From NCBI RefSeq assembly GCF_036245475.1, contig NZ_BTPM01000001.1:2790001-2854000 (forward strand): a DNA stretch of 64,000 bases. Direction: 5' to 3'. The DNA comes from Vibrio sp. 10N. GTDB taxonomy: Bacteria; Pseudomonadota; Gammaproteobacteria; Enterobacterales; Vibrionaceae. Numbering within the stretch: position 1 is the first letter of the stretch; each line of letters opens with the position of its first letter. Shown piece by piece: positions 18,228-29,565 of the stretch. A program made the translations under genes and the position numbers. The notes under the pieces were generated by a model. The model was not told the origin of the DNA, made no database searches, and was given only the letters and a program-made list of their open reading frames with translations.

Positions 18228-20933
18228 TTAGTCTAGAGTACGTTTGATTTCAACGATTTCGAATACTTCGATCTGGTCGCCAACGCGAACATCGTTGTAG
18301 TTCTTAACGCCGATACCACACTCGTAACCGTTCTTAACTTCTTGAACGTCATCTTTGAAGCGGCGTAGAGATTCTAGCTCACCTTCGTAGATTACAACGT
18401 TATCACGCAGTACGCGGATAGGGTTGTTACGCTTGATAGTACCTTCTGTCACCATACAACCCGCGATTGCGCCAAGTTTTGGAGACTTAAATACGTCACG
18501 TACTTCTGCAAGGCCGATGATTTCTTGCTTGAATTCAGGAGCAAGCATACCGCCCATTGCTTGTTTCACTTCGTCAATCAACTGGTAGATGATTGAGTAA
18601 TAGCGTAGGTCTAGGTTTTCAGTATCTACAGTACGGCGAGCAGAAGCATCAGCACGTACGTTGAAGCCTAGGATGATAGCGTTAGAAGCTGCTGCTAGTA
18701 CTGCATCAGTTTCTGTAATACCACCAACACCAGAACCAACAATGTTCACTTTAACTTCGTCAGTAGACAGTTTCAGTAGAGAGTCAGAGATTGCTTCTAC
18801 AGAACCCTGTACGTCCGCTTTCAGTACTACGTTTAGCTCAGCAACGTCACCAGCAGTCATGTTAGAGAACATGTTTTCTAGTTTCGCTTTTTGCTGACGC
18901 GCAAGTTTCACGTCACGGAATTTGCCTTGACGGTAGTTTGCTACTTCACGAGCTTTACGCTCATCACGTACAACTGTTGCTTCGTCACCTGATGATGGAA
19001 CACCAGATAGGCCAAGGATCTCAACTGGGATAGATGGACCGGCTTCAGTCACTTCTTTACCTAGTTCATCACGCATTGCACGTACACGGCCGTATTCTTG
19101 ACCACAAAGTACGATGTCGCCTTTACGTAGCGTACCAGATTGAACCAGTACAGTAGCAACTGGACCACGGCCTTTATCTAGGAATGATTCTACAACCACA
19201 CCCGATGCCATGCCGTCAGCAACCGCTGTTAGCTCAAGTACTTCTGATTGAAGTAGGATAGCTTCTAGAAGACCATCGATGTTAGTACCTTGTTTCGCAG
19301 AGATGTGAACGAACATGTTCTCACCGCCCCACTCTTCAGGAATAACGTCGTATTGCGCCAGCTCGTTCTTAACGTTGTCTGGGTTCGCGTCTTCTTTATC
19401 GATCTTGTTCACTGCAACAATCAGAGGAACACCCGCCGCTTTCGCGTGTTGGATCGCTTCGATTGTTTGTGGCATTACGCCATCGTCTGCAGCTACAACT
19501 AGAACAACGATATCTGTCGCTTGAGCACCACGAGCACGCATTGCGGTAAACGCCGCGTGTCCAGGAGTATCAAGGAAAGTGATCATGCCGTTGTCAGTTT
19601 CTACGTGGTATGCACCGATGTGCTGGGTAATACCACCCGCTTCGCCAGATGCAACGTGAGTACGACGGATGTAGTCAAGTGTCGATGTCTTACCGTGGTC
19701 AACGTGACCCATGATAGTAACAACAGGAGCACGAGATACTGCTTCTGATGTTTCATCACGGTCAGACAGTACTGCTTCTTCCAGTTCGTTCTCTTTACGT
19801 AGAACAACTTTGTGACCCATTTCTTCAGCAACTAGCTGTGCAGTTTCTTGGTCGATAACTTGGTTGATAGTCGCCATAGCGCCCATCTTCATCATCACCT
19901 TGATAACTTCTGTTGCTTTAACAGACATTTTGCTTGCTAGCTCAGAAACAACGATAGTCTCGCCGATCACAACGTCTTGCTTAGCAACTTGGGCAGTCTT
20001 ATCGAAGCCGTGTTGCATAGACGTTGGCTTAGCCAATTTGCCTTTTCTACCGCGTTGGTTACGACCGCCACGGCCGCCACGGTTGTCTTCTTGAGCGCTC
20101 GCCTTCTTCTTGCGACGACGAGGAGCTTTCTCTTCTTTACGATCTTGAGCATCTTCTGCTTCACGAGCGTAAGTAGATGTTGTCGTGTGGTAATCTGCTT
20201 TTTCGTTGTCTTTAGACTTTTTCTCTTCTTCAGACCAGCGAGCGGCGTTCTCTTCCGCTAGTTTGCGAGCTTCTTCAGCTAGACGAGCCGCTTCAGCTTC
20301 CGCCTTACGTTGCGCCTCTTCTTCTTGACGACGTTTTAGTTCGTCCGCTTCTTTCTTCGCTTCAGCATTCTTTGCGTTCATTTCTTTCTTGGCCTTTTCC
20401 GCTTCTGCGCGCTTAGCAGTATCAACTTCAGGTTGCTCAGCCTCACGTTTAGCTTTTTCCTCTGCTAGACGTTTTTCTTCGGCTTCGCGCTGAGCTTTCT
20501 CTTCTGCTTCACGCTGTGCTTTCTCTGCAGCTTCACGTTTGGCTAGCTCTTCGGCTTCACGTTGGGCACGCTCTTCCGCCTCACGATTTGCTGCTTCCTC
20601 AGCTTCACGTTTTGCTTGCTCGTCGATCGCACTGCGCTTTACATAAGTGCGCTTCTTGCGCACTTCTACTTGTACATCTTTGCTCTTACCGCCACCGGCA
20701 GAAACAGACAGAGTGCTACGAGTTTTACGCTGAAGCGTAAGACGAGTAGGCTCTGACTCACCAGATGTATCACCATGTTCTTTCTTAAGGTGAGTAAGAA
20801 GCGTTTGCTTCTCTTCATCATTCACCTGATCGCTTTCTGATTTCTTCAGACCAGCATCAGCAAGTTGTTCAATTAGGCGTTCAACTGGCGTACCAATCTC
20901 TTCGCTAAGTGCTTTAACCGTAAGTTTTGTCAT
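18228..20933 (-). CDS. infB: Translation initiation factor IF2
   Basis: The initiator-tRNA-delivering GTPase (901 residues). The N-terminus has an IF2_N domain, then about 200 residues of Glu/Ala/Arg/Lys-rich coiled coil, a basic Arg/Gly patch, and a second IF2_N domain ([24 protein letters not shown]). The GTPase motifs are [17 protein letters not shown] and NKID, followed by domains II to IV. E. coli makes shorter IF2 forms from internal starts, which may apply here. It lies between nusA and rbfA; the gap to nusA is 22 bases. Confidence 0.98.
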   Translation of the reverse strand: MTKLTVKALSEEIGTPVERLIEQLADAGLKKSESDQVNDEEKQTLLTHLKKEHGDTSGESEPTRLTLQRKTRSTLSVSAGGGKSKDVQVEVRKKRTYVKRSAIDEQAKREAEEAANREAEERAQREAEELAKREAAEKAQREAEEKAQREAEEKRLAEEKAKREAEQPEVDTAKRAEAEKAKKEMNAKNAEAKKEADELKRRQEEEAQRKAEAEAARLAEEARKLAEENAARWSEEEKKSKDNEKADYHTTTSTYAREAEDAQDRKEEKAPRRRKKKASAQEDNRGGRGGRNQRGRKGKLAKPTSMQHGFDKTAQVAKQDVVIGETIVVSELASKMSVKATEVIKVMMKMGAMATINQVIDQETAQLVAEEMGHKVVLRKENELEEAVLSDRDETSEAVSRAPVVTIMGHVDHGKTSTLDYIRRTHVASGEAGGITQHIGAYHVETDNGMITFLDTPGHAAFTAMRARGAQATDIVVLVVAADDGVMPQTIEAIQHAKAAGVPLIVAVNKIDKEDANPDNVKNELAQYDVIPEEWGGENMFVHISAKQGTNIDGLLEAILLQSEVLELTAVADGMASGVVVESFLDKGRGPVATVLVQSGTLRKGDIVLCGQEYGRVRAMRDELGKEVTEAGPSIPVEILGLSGVPSSGDEATVVRDERKAREVANYRQGKFRDVKLARQQKAKLENMFSNMTAGDVAELNVVLKADVQGSVEAISDSLLKLSTDEVKVNIVGSGVGGITETDAVLAAASNAIILGFNVRADASARRTVDTENLDLRYYSIIYQLIDEVKQAMGGMLAPEFKQEIIGLAEVRDVFKSPKLGAIAGCMVTEGTIKRNNPIRVLRDNVVIYEGELESLRRFKDDVQEVKNGYECGIGVKNYNDVRVGDQIEVFEIVEIKRTLD

Positions 20934-20955
20934 GCAACTACCTCCTTGCTGATTA

Positions 20956-22443
20956 TTATTCTTCGTCGCCGAACCAACAGATGTTACGTGCAGCCATGAT
21001 TAGCTCGCCTGCGCGCTCTTCTGTTAGCCCTTCAATGCCCTCTAGCTCATCGACACCTTGATCTGCAAGGTCTTCAAGAGTAGCTACACCTTTTGCAGCC
21101 AGTTTAAATGCCATCTCACGCTCTAGACCTTCTAGTGCTAGTAGGTCTTCAGCTGGCTCAACACCTTCGAATGACTCTTCCTGAGCAAGAGCAAGTGTCG
21201 TTAGGGCATCTTTTGCACGGCTACGAAGCTCTTCTACTAGCTCTTCGTTTAAGCCGTCGATTTCTAGAAGTTCATTAACTGGCACATAAGCCACTTCTTC
21301 TAGAGTTGAGAAGCCTTCCTCAACAAGCATTTCCGCGAAGTCTTGCTCGATGTCTAGGTGCTTCATAAAGTTTTCGATAGAAGCTGTTGCTTCTTCTTGG
21401 TGTTTCTTCTGCAGGTCTGCAACTGTCATTACGTTCAGTTCCCAACCAGTCAGTTGAGATGCTAGACGTACGTTTTGACCGCTACGACCGATAGCTTGCG
21501 CTAGGTTGTCTGCTTCAACCGCGATGTCCATTGCGTGAGCATCTTCATCAACGATGATAGAAGCAACGTCAGCTGGTGCCATTGCATTGATAACGAACTG
21601 AGCTGGGTTATCGTCCCAAAGAACGATATCGATACGCTCGCCGCCAAGCTCACCAGAAACCGCTTGTACACGTGCACCACGCATACCAACACACGCACCC
21701 ACTGGGTCGATACGCTTGTCGTTTGTTTTAACAGCGATCTTCGCGCGAGAACCTGGATCGCGTGCTGCGCCTTTCAGCTCGATAAGCTCTTCAGCAATCT
21801 CTGGCACTTCCACACGGAATAGCTCAGCTAGCATTTCTGGCTTAGAACGAGTAATGAATAGCTGGAAGCCGCGAGCTTCTGGAGCCACTTTGTACAGTAG
21901 ACCACGTACACGGTCACCTGGACGGAAGTTTTCACGAGGTAGCTGGTCATCACGTAGGATAACGGCTTCTGCGTTGTTACCAAGGTCTAGGATAATAGTG
22001 TCACGGTTAACTTTCTTAACCACACCTGTCACTAGATCGCCTTCGTTGTCGATGAACTGTTCAACGATTTGCGCGCGCTCAGCTTCACGTACCTTCTGTA
22101 CGATAACTTGCTTAGCCGTTTGCGTGGTGATGCGGTCAAATGTTACTGACTCGATCTGCTCTTCAACGAAGTCACCAAGTTGAATAGACTCGTCGTCGTA
22201 CTGTGCCGCTTCGATAGAAATTTCTTTCGTTGGGAATTCAACTTCTTCTACTGCCATCCAGCGACGGAAGGTTTCGAATTCACCTGTTTTGCGGTCAATG
22301 GCAACACGCACATCGATTTCGATTTCGTGTTTTTTCTTAGAAGAGGTTGCTAGTGCAATCTCTAGCGCTTCAAAAATACGCTCACGAGGAACAGCTTTCT
22401 CGTTAGAAACTGCTTCTACTACCGCTAAAATTTCTTTACTCAT
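20956..22443 (-). CDS. nusA: Transcription termination/antitermination factor NusA
   Basis: An RNA-polymerase-binding factor of 495 residues: N-terminal RNAP-binding domain, S1 domain ([21 protein letters not shown]), two KH domains ([27 protein letters not shown]) and two C-terminal acidic repeats ([41 protein letters not shown]). The acidic repeats are the gammaproteobacterial form that binds alpha CTD and lambda N. It lies downstream of rimP. In E. coli NusA limits its own operon at leader terminators, and similar terminators precede rimP here. Confidence 0.98.
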   Translation of the reverse strand: MSKEILAVVEAVSNEKAVPRERIFEALEIALATSSKKKHEIEIDVRVAIDRKTGEFETFRRWMAVEEVEFPTKEISIEAAQYDDESIQLGDFVEEQIESVTFDRITTQTAKQVIVQKVREAERAQIVEQFIDNEGDLVTGVVKKVNRDTIILDLGNNAEAVILRDDQLPRENFRPGDRVRGLLYKVAPEARGFQLFITRSKPEMLAELFRVEVPEIAEELIELKGAARDPGSRAKIAVKTNDKRIDPVGACVGMRGARVQAVSGELGGERIDIVLWDDNPAQFVINAMAPADVASIIVDEDAHAMDIAVEADNLAQAIGRSGQNVRLASQLTGWELNVMTVADLQKKHQEEATASIENFMKHLDIEQDFAEMLVEEGFSTLEEVAYVPVNELLEIDGLNEELVEELRSRAKDALTTLALAQEESFEGVEPAEDLLALEGLEREMAFKLAAKGVATLEDLADQGVDELEGIEGLTEERAGELIMAARNICWFGDEE

Positions 22444-22476
22444 TTATCTAGCCTCTAAGCTTTTATTATTAGGGAC

Positions 22477-22932
22477 CTAAAATTTAGGGATAAGGTTAGC
22501 TTTGGAAATGTTGCTTAGCGCCATTTCTTCTTCGTTACCATCGGCAAGGATGGTCACTGTCTCGCCATCAATGGATTGGATAGTACCTTTCCACTTACGA
22601 CGGTTGCCGACAGCCATTTTCAACACGATGCTGACCTCGTGACCAATAAACTGTTGGTAATGTGCTGCTTTGAAAAGTGGTCTTTCTAGTCCTGGTGAAG
22701 ACACCTCTAGGTTATAAGCCACCGTAATTGGGTCTTCGACATCCATTACTGCACTTACCTGATGACTTACTTCTGCGCAAGCATCAACAGTAATACCATT
22801 TTCATGGTCGATATAGATTCGAAGGGTAGAATGCTCACCTGCACGGATGAACTCTAAACCAACAAGCTCGTAGCCAATTGCCTCTACAGGCGCTTCGAGC
22901 AATTCTGTAAGTTGTCTTTCTAAACCAGTCAT
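22477..22932 (-). CDS. rimP: Ribosome maturation factor RimP
   Basis: A 30S assembly factor (151 residues). Motifs include [30 protein letters not shown] and the Sm-like C-terminal part with [10 protein letters not shown]. It is the first protein gene of the rimP-nusA-infB operon and follows tRNA-fMet with two terminator-like hairpins in between, the same order as E. coli metY-rimP-nusA. Confidence 0.96.
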   Translation of the reverse strand: MTGLERQLTELLEAPVEAIGYELVGLEFIRAGEHSTLRIYIDHENGITVDACAEVSHQVSAVMDVEDPITVAYNLEVSSPGLERPLFKAAHYQQFIGHEVSIVLKMAVGNRRKWKGTIQSIDGETVTILADGNEEEMALSNISKANLIPKF

Positions 22933-22949
22933 TTAACCACTCCAGAAAC

Positions 22950-22970
22950 AAAAAAAGGGCATATAGCCCA
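22950..22970 (-). terminator. Second, weaker terminator-like hairpin before rimP
   Basis: GGGC-TATAT-GCCC on the minus strand is followed by seven T residues, 17 bases before the rimP start. The 4-bp GC stem is short, so read-through into rimP is likely; it may act as an attenuator of the rimP-nusA operon. Confidence 0.55.
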
Positions 22971-23021
22971 ATTTAAATTCCAAGCACTTGTATTTGCTGC
23001 CTTTTAAAAAGCGCAAATAAC

Positions 23022-23049
23022 AAAAAACCCCGAAAGTCGGGGTTTTTTG
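23022..23049. terminator. Terminator between tRNA-fMet and rimP
   Basis: AAAAACCCCGA / TCGGGGTTTTT with a short loop and T runs on both strands is a strong intrinsic terminator. For rimP-nusA-infB to be expressed from upstream promoters it must be read through, or a promoter must lie below it. Confidence 0.9.
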
Positions 23050-23064
23050 TTGCTGGACCCTGAT

Positions 23065-23113
23065 CATCGAGAAAAAGTAACACCCTAAAAAGATAGTTGG
23101 TGTTTTCTCGATG
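23065..23113 (-). other. Long hairpin downstream of tRNA-fMet
   Basis: CATCGAGAAAA (23065-23075) pairs perfectly with TTTTCTCGATG (23103-23113), and the stem continues through ACACC/GGTGT after a 4-base bulge. It lies between the tRNA 3' end and the terminator. There is no T run, so it is more likely an RNA-processing signal than a terminator. Confidence 0.55.
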
Positions 23114-23168
23114 TGCAGTGATTTTTTCACACTGCTAAACTTGCAATCCATCAACACTTAGAAAGTAT

Positions 23169-23245
<77 letters not shown>

Positions 23246-23300
23246 TCCGACTTGCTGAGCATTATACGCTCACCAAACTGTATTACAAGTTTATAAATAA

Positions 23301-23384
23301 TGGTGCCGAGAGAGGGACTCGAACCCTCACACCAAAGGCACTAGCACCTCATGCTAGCGTGTCTACCAATTTCACCATCTCGGC
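23301..23384 (-). tRNA. leuU: tRNA-Leu (GAG)
   Basis: An 84-base class II tRNA with a long variable arm and encoded CCA. The acceptor stem is GCCGAGA / TCTCGGC. The anticodon stem CTAGC/GCTAG encloses the loop ATGAGGT, giving anticodon GAG. It lies 34 bases after secG, the secG-leuU-metY order of E. coli. Confidence 0.95.
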
Positions 23385-23418
23385 ATCTAAGTAATTCGAT
23401 TCGTTAAAAACGATTCAC

Positions 23419-23754
23419 TTATTGAGGGATTTCGTCGCTGTTTTCAGCTGGAACATCACTCGCTGTATCAGCTGCTTGCTCAATCACTTGACCTTGAGTA
23501 GGGTCAACCCATTGAGACTCACCTTTGTGAGTGTACATGTTGCCAAGTACTAAGCTGATAACAAAAAATACGATTGCAAAAATTGCAGTCATTCGGGTTA
23601 GGAAATTTCCTGAGCCACTAGCACCAAACACTGTGTTTGAAGCGCCAGCACCGAATGAGGCTCCCATATCTGCGCCTTTACCTTGTTGAATCAACACTAG
23701 GCCAATAACACCGAGCGCAGCCAACAGGTAAATCACAAGTAGAACTTGAATCAT
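23419..23754 (-). CDS. secG: Preprotein translocase subunit SecG
   Basis: The small inner-membrane subunit of the SecYEG channel (111 residues). Two transmembrane helices (about 3-22 and 53-72) flank the conserved cytoplasmic loop with [19 protein letters not shown]. An acidic tail follows. glmM ends upstream with a strong terminator, so secG must have its own promoter in 23755-23980; the tRNA genes are probably cotranscribed with it. Confidence 0.96.
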   Translation of the reverse strand: MIQVLLVIYLLAALGVIGLVLIQQGKGADMGASFGAGASNTVFGASGSGNFLTRMTAIFAIVFFVISLVLGNMYTHKGESQWVDPTQGQVIEQAADTASDVPAENSDEIPQ

Positions 23755-23980
23755 GTGTCCACCTATGTTCCTAATTGTTGAGCCAGCGCTGCTTTCCTTG
23801 CTGAACGCATTGAAAACCTGGCTATGGCCTCCTAAGTGAAGGCGGTGGCAATACTAGCGAATGCCGCACTGACTGACAAGAGAAAAATGACAAAAATCTT
23901 TCGCCGAGCAACTGAACGCTCAAAAAAAGGGCAAAAGAACAAATACCGATAAGAATAAGCGAGTAATCATATAAAAAATA

Positions 23981-24014
23981 AGCAAGAACCAAAAGAACTA
24001 ATTTGGTTCTTGCT
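23981..24014 (-). terminator. glmM terminator
   Basis: A perfect 13-bp stem (AGCAAGAACCAAA / TTTGGTTCTTGCT) is followed on the minus strand by TTATTTTTTAT, 20 bases after the glmM stop. The remaining 225 bases to secG hold no gene. Confidence 0.9.
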
Positions 24015-24033
24015 CATACTAAATAGTCGTTAC

Positions 24034-25371
24034 TTAGCAGTTTTCTTTCACGATATCAGCAATATATTGTGCCGACTCGTTCACAAGAGCATCATCCTCA
24101 CCTTCTACCATCACTCGTAGTAGAGGCTCAGTGCCGGATTTGCGAAGCAGTACACGGCCTTTCTCGCCAAGATCAGCCTCAGCTTTCGCAACGGCTTGCT
24201 TAACCGCTTCGGCTTCTAGTGGGTTTGCATCACCACTAAAGCGAACGTTAATCAGCACCTGAGGGTATAAAGTCATACCGCTAGCAAGCTCATTGAGTGA
24301 CATTTTGGCATCAATCACTGAAGCAAGTACTTGCAGCGCAGCGACAATCGCATCACCGGTTGTCACTTTATCCAGCAGAATAACGTGACCAGAGTTTTCT
24401 GCGCCAATACGCCAGTCTCGCTCAAGCAGTTGCTCCATAACGTAGCGGTCACCCACAGCGGCACGCACAAATGGTATACCAAGCTGCTTAAGGCCATTCT
24501 CCATACCAAGGTTGGTCATGAGAGTACCAACAACGCCACCTTTTAACTCACCACGGCGAAGCGCGTCACGAGCAATAATGTAAGCAATTTGGTCGCCGTC
24601 CACTTTGTTGCCTAGGTGATCGACCATGATGATGCGGTCGCCGTCACCATCAAAAGCAAGACCAAGAGCGGCATTCTCTTCAACCACTTTAGCTTGTAGA
24701 GCACGCACATCTGTCGCCCCCACTTCTGCGTTGATGTTGGTACCGTCTGGGTCCACACCAATAGCAACAACATCAGCACCTAGCTCTTTAAACACTGAAG
24801 GTGCAATTTTGTATGTCGCACCATGCGCACAATCGATAACAATTTTTAGGCCTGCAAGGCTCAAGTCGTGCGGGAAAGTACTCTTACAAAACTCAATATA
24901 ACGGCCTGCTGCGTCATTAAGACGGCTGGCTTTACCAAGCTCTGAAGACTCAACACACTCAATGTCTTTATCCAGCTCTTCTTCAATCGCAAGCTCAATA
25001 GCGTCAGGCAGTTTTGTGCCCTCTGACGAGAAGAACTTAATGCCATTGTCATAATATGGGTTGTGTGAAGCCGAGATCACAATACCCGCTTCCGCACGGA
25101 ACGTCTGGGTAAGGTACGCCACTGCCGGCGTTGGCAATGGACCAGTAAAAATTGCCTTAAGACCCGCAGCAGAAAGGCCGGCTTCGAGAGCCGATTCCAG
25201 CATGTAACCAGAGATACGCGTGTCCTTGCCGATAATCACTTTCTTAGTGCCTTGCTTTGCAAGTACACGTCCAGCAGCCCAGCCTAGCTTAAGTACGAAG
25301 TCGGGTGTGATCGGGTACTGACCCACTTTTCCACGAACACCATCGGTACCAAAATAACGTCGTTGTGACAT
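24034..25371 (-). CDS. glmM: Phosphoglucosamine mutase GlmM
   Basis: Interconverts glucosamine-6-P and glucosamine-1-P on the way to UDP-GlcNAc (445 residues). The start [14 protein letters not shown], the phosphoserine loop [14 protein letters not shown] (Ser about residue 102), the metal-binding loop AFDGDGDRI and the phosphate-binding [12 protein letters not shown] are all intact. It follows folP by 19 bases, the ftsH-folP-glmM order of E. coli. Confidence 0.97.
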   Translation of the reverse strand: MSQRRYFGTDGVRGKVGQYPITPDFVLKLGWAAGRVLAKQGTKKVIIGKDTRISGYMLESALEAGLSAAGLKAIFTGPLPTPAVAYLTQTFRAEAGIVISASHNPYYDNGIKFFSSEGTKLPDAIELAIEEELDKDIECVESSELGKASRLNDAAGRYIEFCKSTFPHDLSLAGLKIVIDCAHGATYKIAPSVFKELGADVVAIGVDPDGTNINAEVGATDVRALQAKVVEENAALGLAFDGDGDRIIMVDHLGNKVDGDQIAYIIARDALRRGELKGGVVGTLMTNLGMENGLKQLGIPFVRAAVGDRYVMEQLLERDWRIGAENSGHVILLDKVTTGDAIVAALQVLASVIDAKMSLNELASGMTLYPQVLINVRFSGDANPLEAEAVKQAVAKAEADLGEKGRVLLRKSGTEPLLRVMVEGEDDALVNESAQYIADIVKENC

Positions 25372-25390
25372 TCTATTTCCTTATTCGTTT

Positions 25391-26221
25391 TTATAAATTT
25401 GATTGCATCATCTGAACGATTTTCATCGCTTCAACAGTCTGAGCCGCATCATGAACACGGATGATTTGTGCCCCTTTCGCCGCAGCAAGGGTAGCGCAAG
25501 CTATGCTCCCAGCGAGACAATCGGCAGGTGCTTTATCAAGCAACTTAAAAATCATTGACTTACGAGACATGCCCGCAAGCACGGGTAGTCCAAATTGATG
25601 GAACTTATCCAAATGCGCCAGCAGATGATAATTGTGTTCCAGCGTTTTGCCAAATCCAAAGCCAGGATCCAAGATCAGCTGTTCACGTGTAATGCCTACC
25701 GCTTCACACGCTGAGATACGCTCTTGTAAGAATTGCGCCACATCTGTCAGAAGATCTTCATAAGTGGGATTCGCTTGCATCGTGCGCGGCTGTCCCTGCA
25801 TGTGCATGAGACAAATAGGCACACCCGCTTCAGCGGCCACTTCCAAAGCGCCAGGCTCTTGCAGTGCTCGCACGTCGTTGATGATATCCGCCCCTGCTGC
25901 TACCGCTTGGCGCATCACTTCTGCTTTGCTGGTATCAACTGAAATCCAAACATCAAAACGTTCACGTATTGCTTTGATAACGGGAATAACACGTTCAAGC
26001 TCTTCCTGTAACTCAACATCGGGAGCACCCGGTCGCGTTGATTCACCACCGATATCAACGATAGTCACACCGGAGGCAATCATCGCCTCTACTTGCTTAA
26101 GTGCTGCTTCTACGGAATTGAACTTACCGCCATCAGAGAAAGAGTCAGGGGTAACATTGACGATCCCCATCACTTGAGGCGTTTCTAGAGAAAGGGTTTT
26201 CTGGTTTACTTGTAAAATCAT
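25391..26221 (-). CDS. folP: Dihydropteroate synthase FolP
   Basis: Joins p-aminobenzoate to the pterin diphosphate in folate synthesis and is the sulfonamide target. The 277-residue protein has MGIVNVTPDSFSDGG, GGESTRPGA, DPGFGFGK and SRKS. The ATG at 26221 was chosen because the upstream TTG at 26239 lies against the ftsH terminator hairpin. It is cotranscribed with glmM. Confidence 0.96.
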   Translation of the reverse strand: MILQVNQKTLSLETPQVMGIVNVTPDSFSDGGKFNSVEAALKQVEAMIASGVTIVDIGGESTRPGAPDVELQEELERVIPVIKAIRERFDVWISVDTSKAEVMRQAVAAGADIINDVRALQEPGALEVAAEAGVPICLMHMQGQPRTMQANPTYEDLLTDVAQFLQERISACEAVGITREQLILDPGFGFGKTLEHNYHLLAHLDKFHQFGLPVLAGMSRKSMIFKLLDKAPADCLAGSIACATLAAAKGAQIIRVHDAAQTVEAMKIVQMMQSNL

Positions 26222-26235
26222 AACTGCTTTAAACG

Positions 26236-26263
26236 ACAAAAACCCCGAGCTAGGCTCGGGGCT
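26236..26263 (-). terminator. Terminator between ftsH and folP
   Basis: AGCCCCGAGC-CTA-GCTCGGGGTT (minus strand) is followed by TTTTG and ends 15 bases before the folP ATG. Its proximity to folP suggests partial read-through or a nearby promoter. Confidence 0.8.
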
Positions 26264-26276
26264 TAATCACTAGTGG

Positions 26277-28250
26277 TTATTCTGAGTCTTTCTTAGTCGG
26301 CTCAGAAGACACATTTTCGGCTTTAGTTTCTGAGTCCGCGGCAGGAGCTGCTGGCTCTTCTGCTTTTGGCTCTTCGACTTTAGGCTCTGGCTTCGCTTCC
26401 GGCTTGTCTTGCTGCGCTGCAGCTTGGTCAGCCCAGCCTGCTGGCTCACGAATATCGGCTTTACGTTCCATAAGGTCATCAATTTGACCCGCATCGATGG
26501 TCTCGTATTTCACAAGCGCATCTTTCATGGAATGCATGATATCCATGTTCTCTTCTAGGATTTTCTTCGCTCGGTCATAGTTGCGATCGATGATGTGACG
26601 AACTTCTTCATCAATCAGTTTCGCTGTTTCACCAGAAACATGTTTAGTCTGAGTTACGCTACGACCTAGGAATACTTCGCCCTCATCTTCTGCGTACAGA
26701 AGTGGACCGAGTTTTTCAGAGAACCCCCATTGCGTCACCATCTTACGAGCGATATCAGTCGCACGTTCGATATCGTTTGATGCACCTGTCGAGACTTTGT
26801 CTTTACCGTAGATAAGTTCTTCAGCTAGACGACCGCCGTACAGGCTTGAAATCATCGACTCTAGATGCTGACGAGACATGCTCACACGGTCTTGCTCTGG
26901 TAGGTACATAGTCACACCCAGTGCACGACCACGTGGAATGATAGATACCTTGTACACTGGATCGTGTTCAGGAACTAGGCGACCAACAATTGCGTGACCC
27001 GCTTCGTGGTATGCCGTTGACTCTTTGGTTTCTTCAGAAAGTACCATAGAGCGGCGCTCTGCACCCATCATGATCTTGTCTTTCGCTAGTTCGAACTCAA
27101 CCATAGATACGTTGCGTTTGTTACCACGAGCCGCAAAGAGCGCTGCTTCGTTCACTAGGTTAGCAAGGTCTGCACCAGAGAAACCTGGTGTACCACGTGC
27201 GATCAAAGATGGCTCTACGTCTGACGCTAGAGGCACTTTACGCATGTGTACTTTCAAGATCTGCTCACGGCCACGTACATCAGGTAGACCAACCACAACT
27301 TGACGGTCAAAACGACCAGGACGAAGTAGAGCTGGGTCAAGTACGTCAGGACGGTTGGTTGCTGCAATAACGATGATACCTTCGTTACCTTCAAAACCAT
27401 CCATCTCTACTAGCATTTGGTTAAGGGTTTGCTCACGCTCATCGTGACCACCACCTACACCAGCGCCACGCTGACGACCTACCGCATCGATCTCATCGAT
27501 GAAGATGATACAAGGCGCTGCTTTCTTCGCTTGTTCGAACATGTCACGCACACGAGATGCACCGACACCGACGAACATTTCTACGAAGTCAGAACCTGAG
27601 ATAGTAAAGAACGGTACTTTCGCTTCACCTGCAATCGCTTTAGCAAGCAGCGTTTTACCTGTACCAGGAGGACCAACCATCAGAACACCCGTTGGGATCT
27701 TACCGCCCAGCTTCTGGAAGCGGCTTGGATCACGAAGGTAATCTACTAGCTCTTTTACGTCCTCTTTTGCTTCGTCACAACCCGCAACGTCAGCAAATGT
27801 GGTCTTAATCTGTTCTTCGCTCATCATACGAGCTTTACTCTTACCAAACGACATGGCGCCTTTGCCACCGCCGCCTTGCATCTGGCGCATAAAGAAGATC
27901 CAGACACCGATAAGAAGAATCATTGGGAACCACGAAATGAAGATAGTGCCAAGTAGGCTCTGCTCTTCCGGTGGCGTACCCGAAACTTTCACGTTTTGGT
28001 TAATTAGGTCATCAAGAAGTTTTTGATCATAAACCGGCATGTAAGTCACAAAGCGACTGCCACCACCACGGCGAGTAAAGGTTATCTCGCTGTCTTTGAA
28101 TTGAGCTTCCTGAATCTGGCCATTGCCAACTTCCTGTACGAACGTGGTGTAATCTACCGCTCGACCGTTACTTTCCCCCGGTCCGAAGCTTTGGAATACC
28201 GACATCAACACAACGGCGATGACTAACCACAAAATTAAATTCTTTGCCAT
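26277..28250 (-). CDS. ftsH: Membrane AAA+ zinc metalloprotease FtsH
   Basis: An inner-membrane protease (657 residues) that degrades regulators such as LpxC and damaged membrane proteins. Two transmembrane helices (about 5-22 and 97-118) flank a periplasmic domain. They are followed by Walker A GPPGTGKT, Walker [34 protein letters not shown] and the zinc site HEAGH. The C-terminus has a Glu/Pro/Ala/Lys-rich extension. The ATG at 28250 matches MAKNLILWL of E. coli; the frame extends three codons to a TTG. Confidence 0.97.
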   Translation of the reverse strand: MAKNLILWLVIAVVLMSVFQSFGPGESNGRAVDYTTFVQEVGNGQIQEAQFKDSEITFTRRGGGSRFVTYMPVYDQKLLDDLINQNVKVSGTPPEEQSLLGTIFISWFPMILLIGVWIFFMRQMQGGGGKGAMSFGKSKARMMSEEQIKTTFADVAGCDEAKEDVKELVDYLRDPSRFQKLGGKIPTGVLMVGPPGTGKTLLAKAIAGEAKVPFFTISGSDFVEMFVGVGASRVRDMFEQAKKAAPCIIFIDEIDAVGRQRGAGVGGGHDEREQTLNQMLVEMDGFEGNEGIIVIAATNRPDVLDPALLRPGRFDRQVVVGLPDVRGREQILKVHMRKVPLASDVEPSLIARGTPGFSGADLANLVNEAALFAARGNKRNVSMVEFELAKDKIMMGAERRSMVLSEETKESTAYHEAGHAIVGRLVPEHDPVYKVSIIPRGRALGVTMYLPEQDRVSMSRQHLESMISSLYGGRLAEELIYGKDKVSTGASNDIERATDIARKMVTQWGFSEKLGPLLYAEDEGEVFLGRSVTQTKHVSGETAKLIDEEVRHIIDRNYDRAKKILEENMDIMHSMKDALVKYETIDAGQIDDLMERKADIREPAGWADQAAAQQDKPEAKPEPKVEEPKAEEPAAPAADSETKAENVSSEPTKKDSE

Positions 28251-28356
28251 GTCACTCAAGGTGTCAGCCTCTCGATAACTAATTGTAATTAAAGGTAGGG
28301 TACTACAGTTTTTAGGCTGTAGCTACATTGTTAATTTTGTCTTTGTAAACTAATGT

Positions 28357-28986
28357 TCAGCCTTTGAAGCCATTAGCCACAATAAACACCTCACGAGAGC
28401 GAGCTCTAGATGAGTCCGGCTTGCGAATCTTCACAACTTTGAAGGCTTCGCGTACCTGTTTTACGTATTCATCAAATCCTTCGCCTTGGAACACTTTCAC
28501 AACGAAACTGCCGCCAGGGGCTAAAGTTTGATGACACATATCTAATGCTAGTTCAACAAGATACATAGCTCTAGGCTGATCGACAGATAAGTTACCTGCC
28601 ATGTTAGGAGCCATATCAGACATTACTACGTCGACCATATCCGGTTGGATTCTTTCTAGTAGTGCATCGAGCACCGCTTCTTCACGAAAATCGCCCTGAA
28701 GGAAGCTCACACCAGAGATAGGATCCATCGGCAGCAAGTCACAAGCAATCACTTGTCCCTCGTCGCCAACGACTTTGGCAGCGTACTGAGACCACCCACC
28801 CGGAGCAGCACCAAGGTCAACCACAGTCATCCCTGGTTTCAGTAGCTTATCCTTGTTTTGAATCTCTTCAATCTTAAAGATAGCACGTGAACGATAGCCT
28901 TTTCTTCTGGCCTCATTGGCATATTTATCATCAAAATGCTCTTTTAGCCAACGACCCGAACTGGCCGAATGTTTTTGCTTACTCAT
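28357..28986 (-). CDS. rlmE: 23S rRNA (Um2552) 2'-O-methyltransferase RlmE
   Basis: A SAM-dependent heat-shock methyltransferase (209 residues) that modifies U2552 in the A loop of the 50S subunit. The motifs are [15 protein letters not shown] (SAM), the catalytic K-D-K-E tetrad spread over the sequence ([25 protein letters not shown]), and a basic N-terminus. It lies upstream of ftsH on the same strand and is divergent from yhbY, as in E. coli. Confidence 0.97.
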   Translation of the reverse strand: MSKQKHSASSGRWLKEHFDDKYANEARRKGYRSRAIFKIEEIQNKDKLLKPGMTVVDLGAAPGGWSQYAAKVVGDEGQVIACDLLPMDPISGVSFLQGDFREEAVLDALLERIQPDMVDVVMSDMAPNMAGNLSVDQPRAMYLVELALDMCHQTLAPGGSFVVKVFQGEGFDEYVKQVREAFKVVKIRKPDSSRARSREVFIVANGFKG

Positions 28987-29098
28987 TCAATTTCCAACTC
29001 AATAAGGGCACGCCCTTAGAATAAAGTATAGTCTTCGTCATTAGATGGCGTTAAAATACGACTTTTCAACCCTAATAGTAAATAAATTTGGCCGCGTT

Positions 29099-29395
29099 AT
29101 GAACCTAAGCACCAAACAAAAGCAGCACCTAAAAGGCCTAGCACACGCACTGAAACCCGTTGTGCTTATGGGCGCAAATGGACTAACAGAGGCTGTACTA
29201 GCGGAAATCGAAATCGCTCTTGACCACCACGAACTGATTAAAGTGAAAGTGGCGTCAGAAGACCGTGAAACTAAACTGCTGATTATCGACGCAATTGTGC
29301 GCGAAACAAAAGCAGAAAAAGTTCAGGTTATCGGTAAGACTCTTGTTCTTTACCGTCAGTCAGAGCAAAAGAAAATCGAACTGCCACGCAAGTAA
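29099..29395 (+). CDS. yhbY: CRM-domain RNA-binding protein YhbY
   Basis: A 98-residue protein made of one CRM domain (MNLSTKQKQHLKGLAHALKPVV, GANGLTEAVLAEIEIALDHHELIKVKV), associated with pre-50S particles in E. coli. The ATG at 29099 is the family start; an 18-residue upstream extension (to 29045) is not conserved-looking. It is transcribed away from rlmE, and the 112 bases between hold divergent promoters. Confidence 0.95.
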   Translation: MNLSTKQKQHLKGLAHALKPVVLMGANGLTEAVLAEIEIALDHHELIKVKVASEDRETKLLIIDAIVRETKAEKVQVIGKTLVLYRQSEQKKIELPRK

Positions 29396-29440
29396 TTTGC
29401 CCAGTAGTTGATTTTATAGAAACAATTTGTTTCAAAGTGG

Positions 29441-29470
29441 GAAAGGTCGCTCAGGCGGCCTTTTCATTTT
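29441..29470 (+). terminator. yhbY terminator
   Basis: GAAAGGTCGC-TCAG-GCGGCCTTTT, one G-T pair in the stem, followed by a T-rich stretch, about 45 bases after the yhbY stop. Confidence 0.8.
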
Positions 29471-29522
29471 TCTGACAACCGGTGCTAGCAAAACAAAGGG
29501 GACACTCCGGCTTGCGGGCACA

Positions 29523-29552
29523 AAAAAAGCCGCCAATTAGGCGACTTTTCTC
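29523..29552 (-). terminator. greA terminator
   Basis: AGTCGCC-TAATT-GGCGGCT (minus strand, one mismatch-tolerant G-T pair) is followed by seven T residues, 14 bases after the greA stop. Confidence 0.85.
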
Positions 29553-29565
29553 TCAACAGCATTGC

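Noticed and set aside
21716..22183. 155-codon plus-strand frame inside nusA
   Set aside because: It lies wholly within a conserved essential gene and its product is Ser/Arg-rich, typical of antisense reading.
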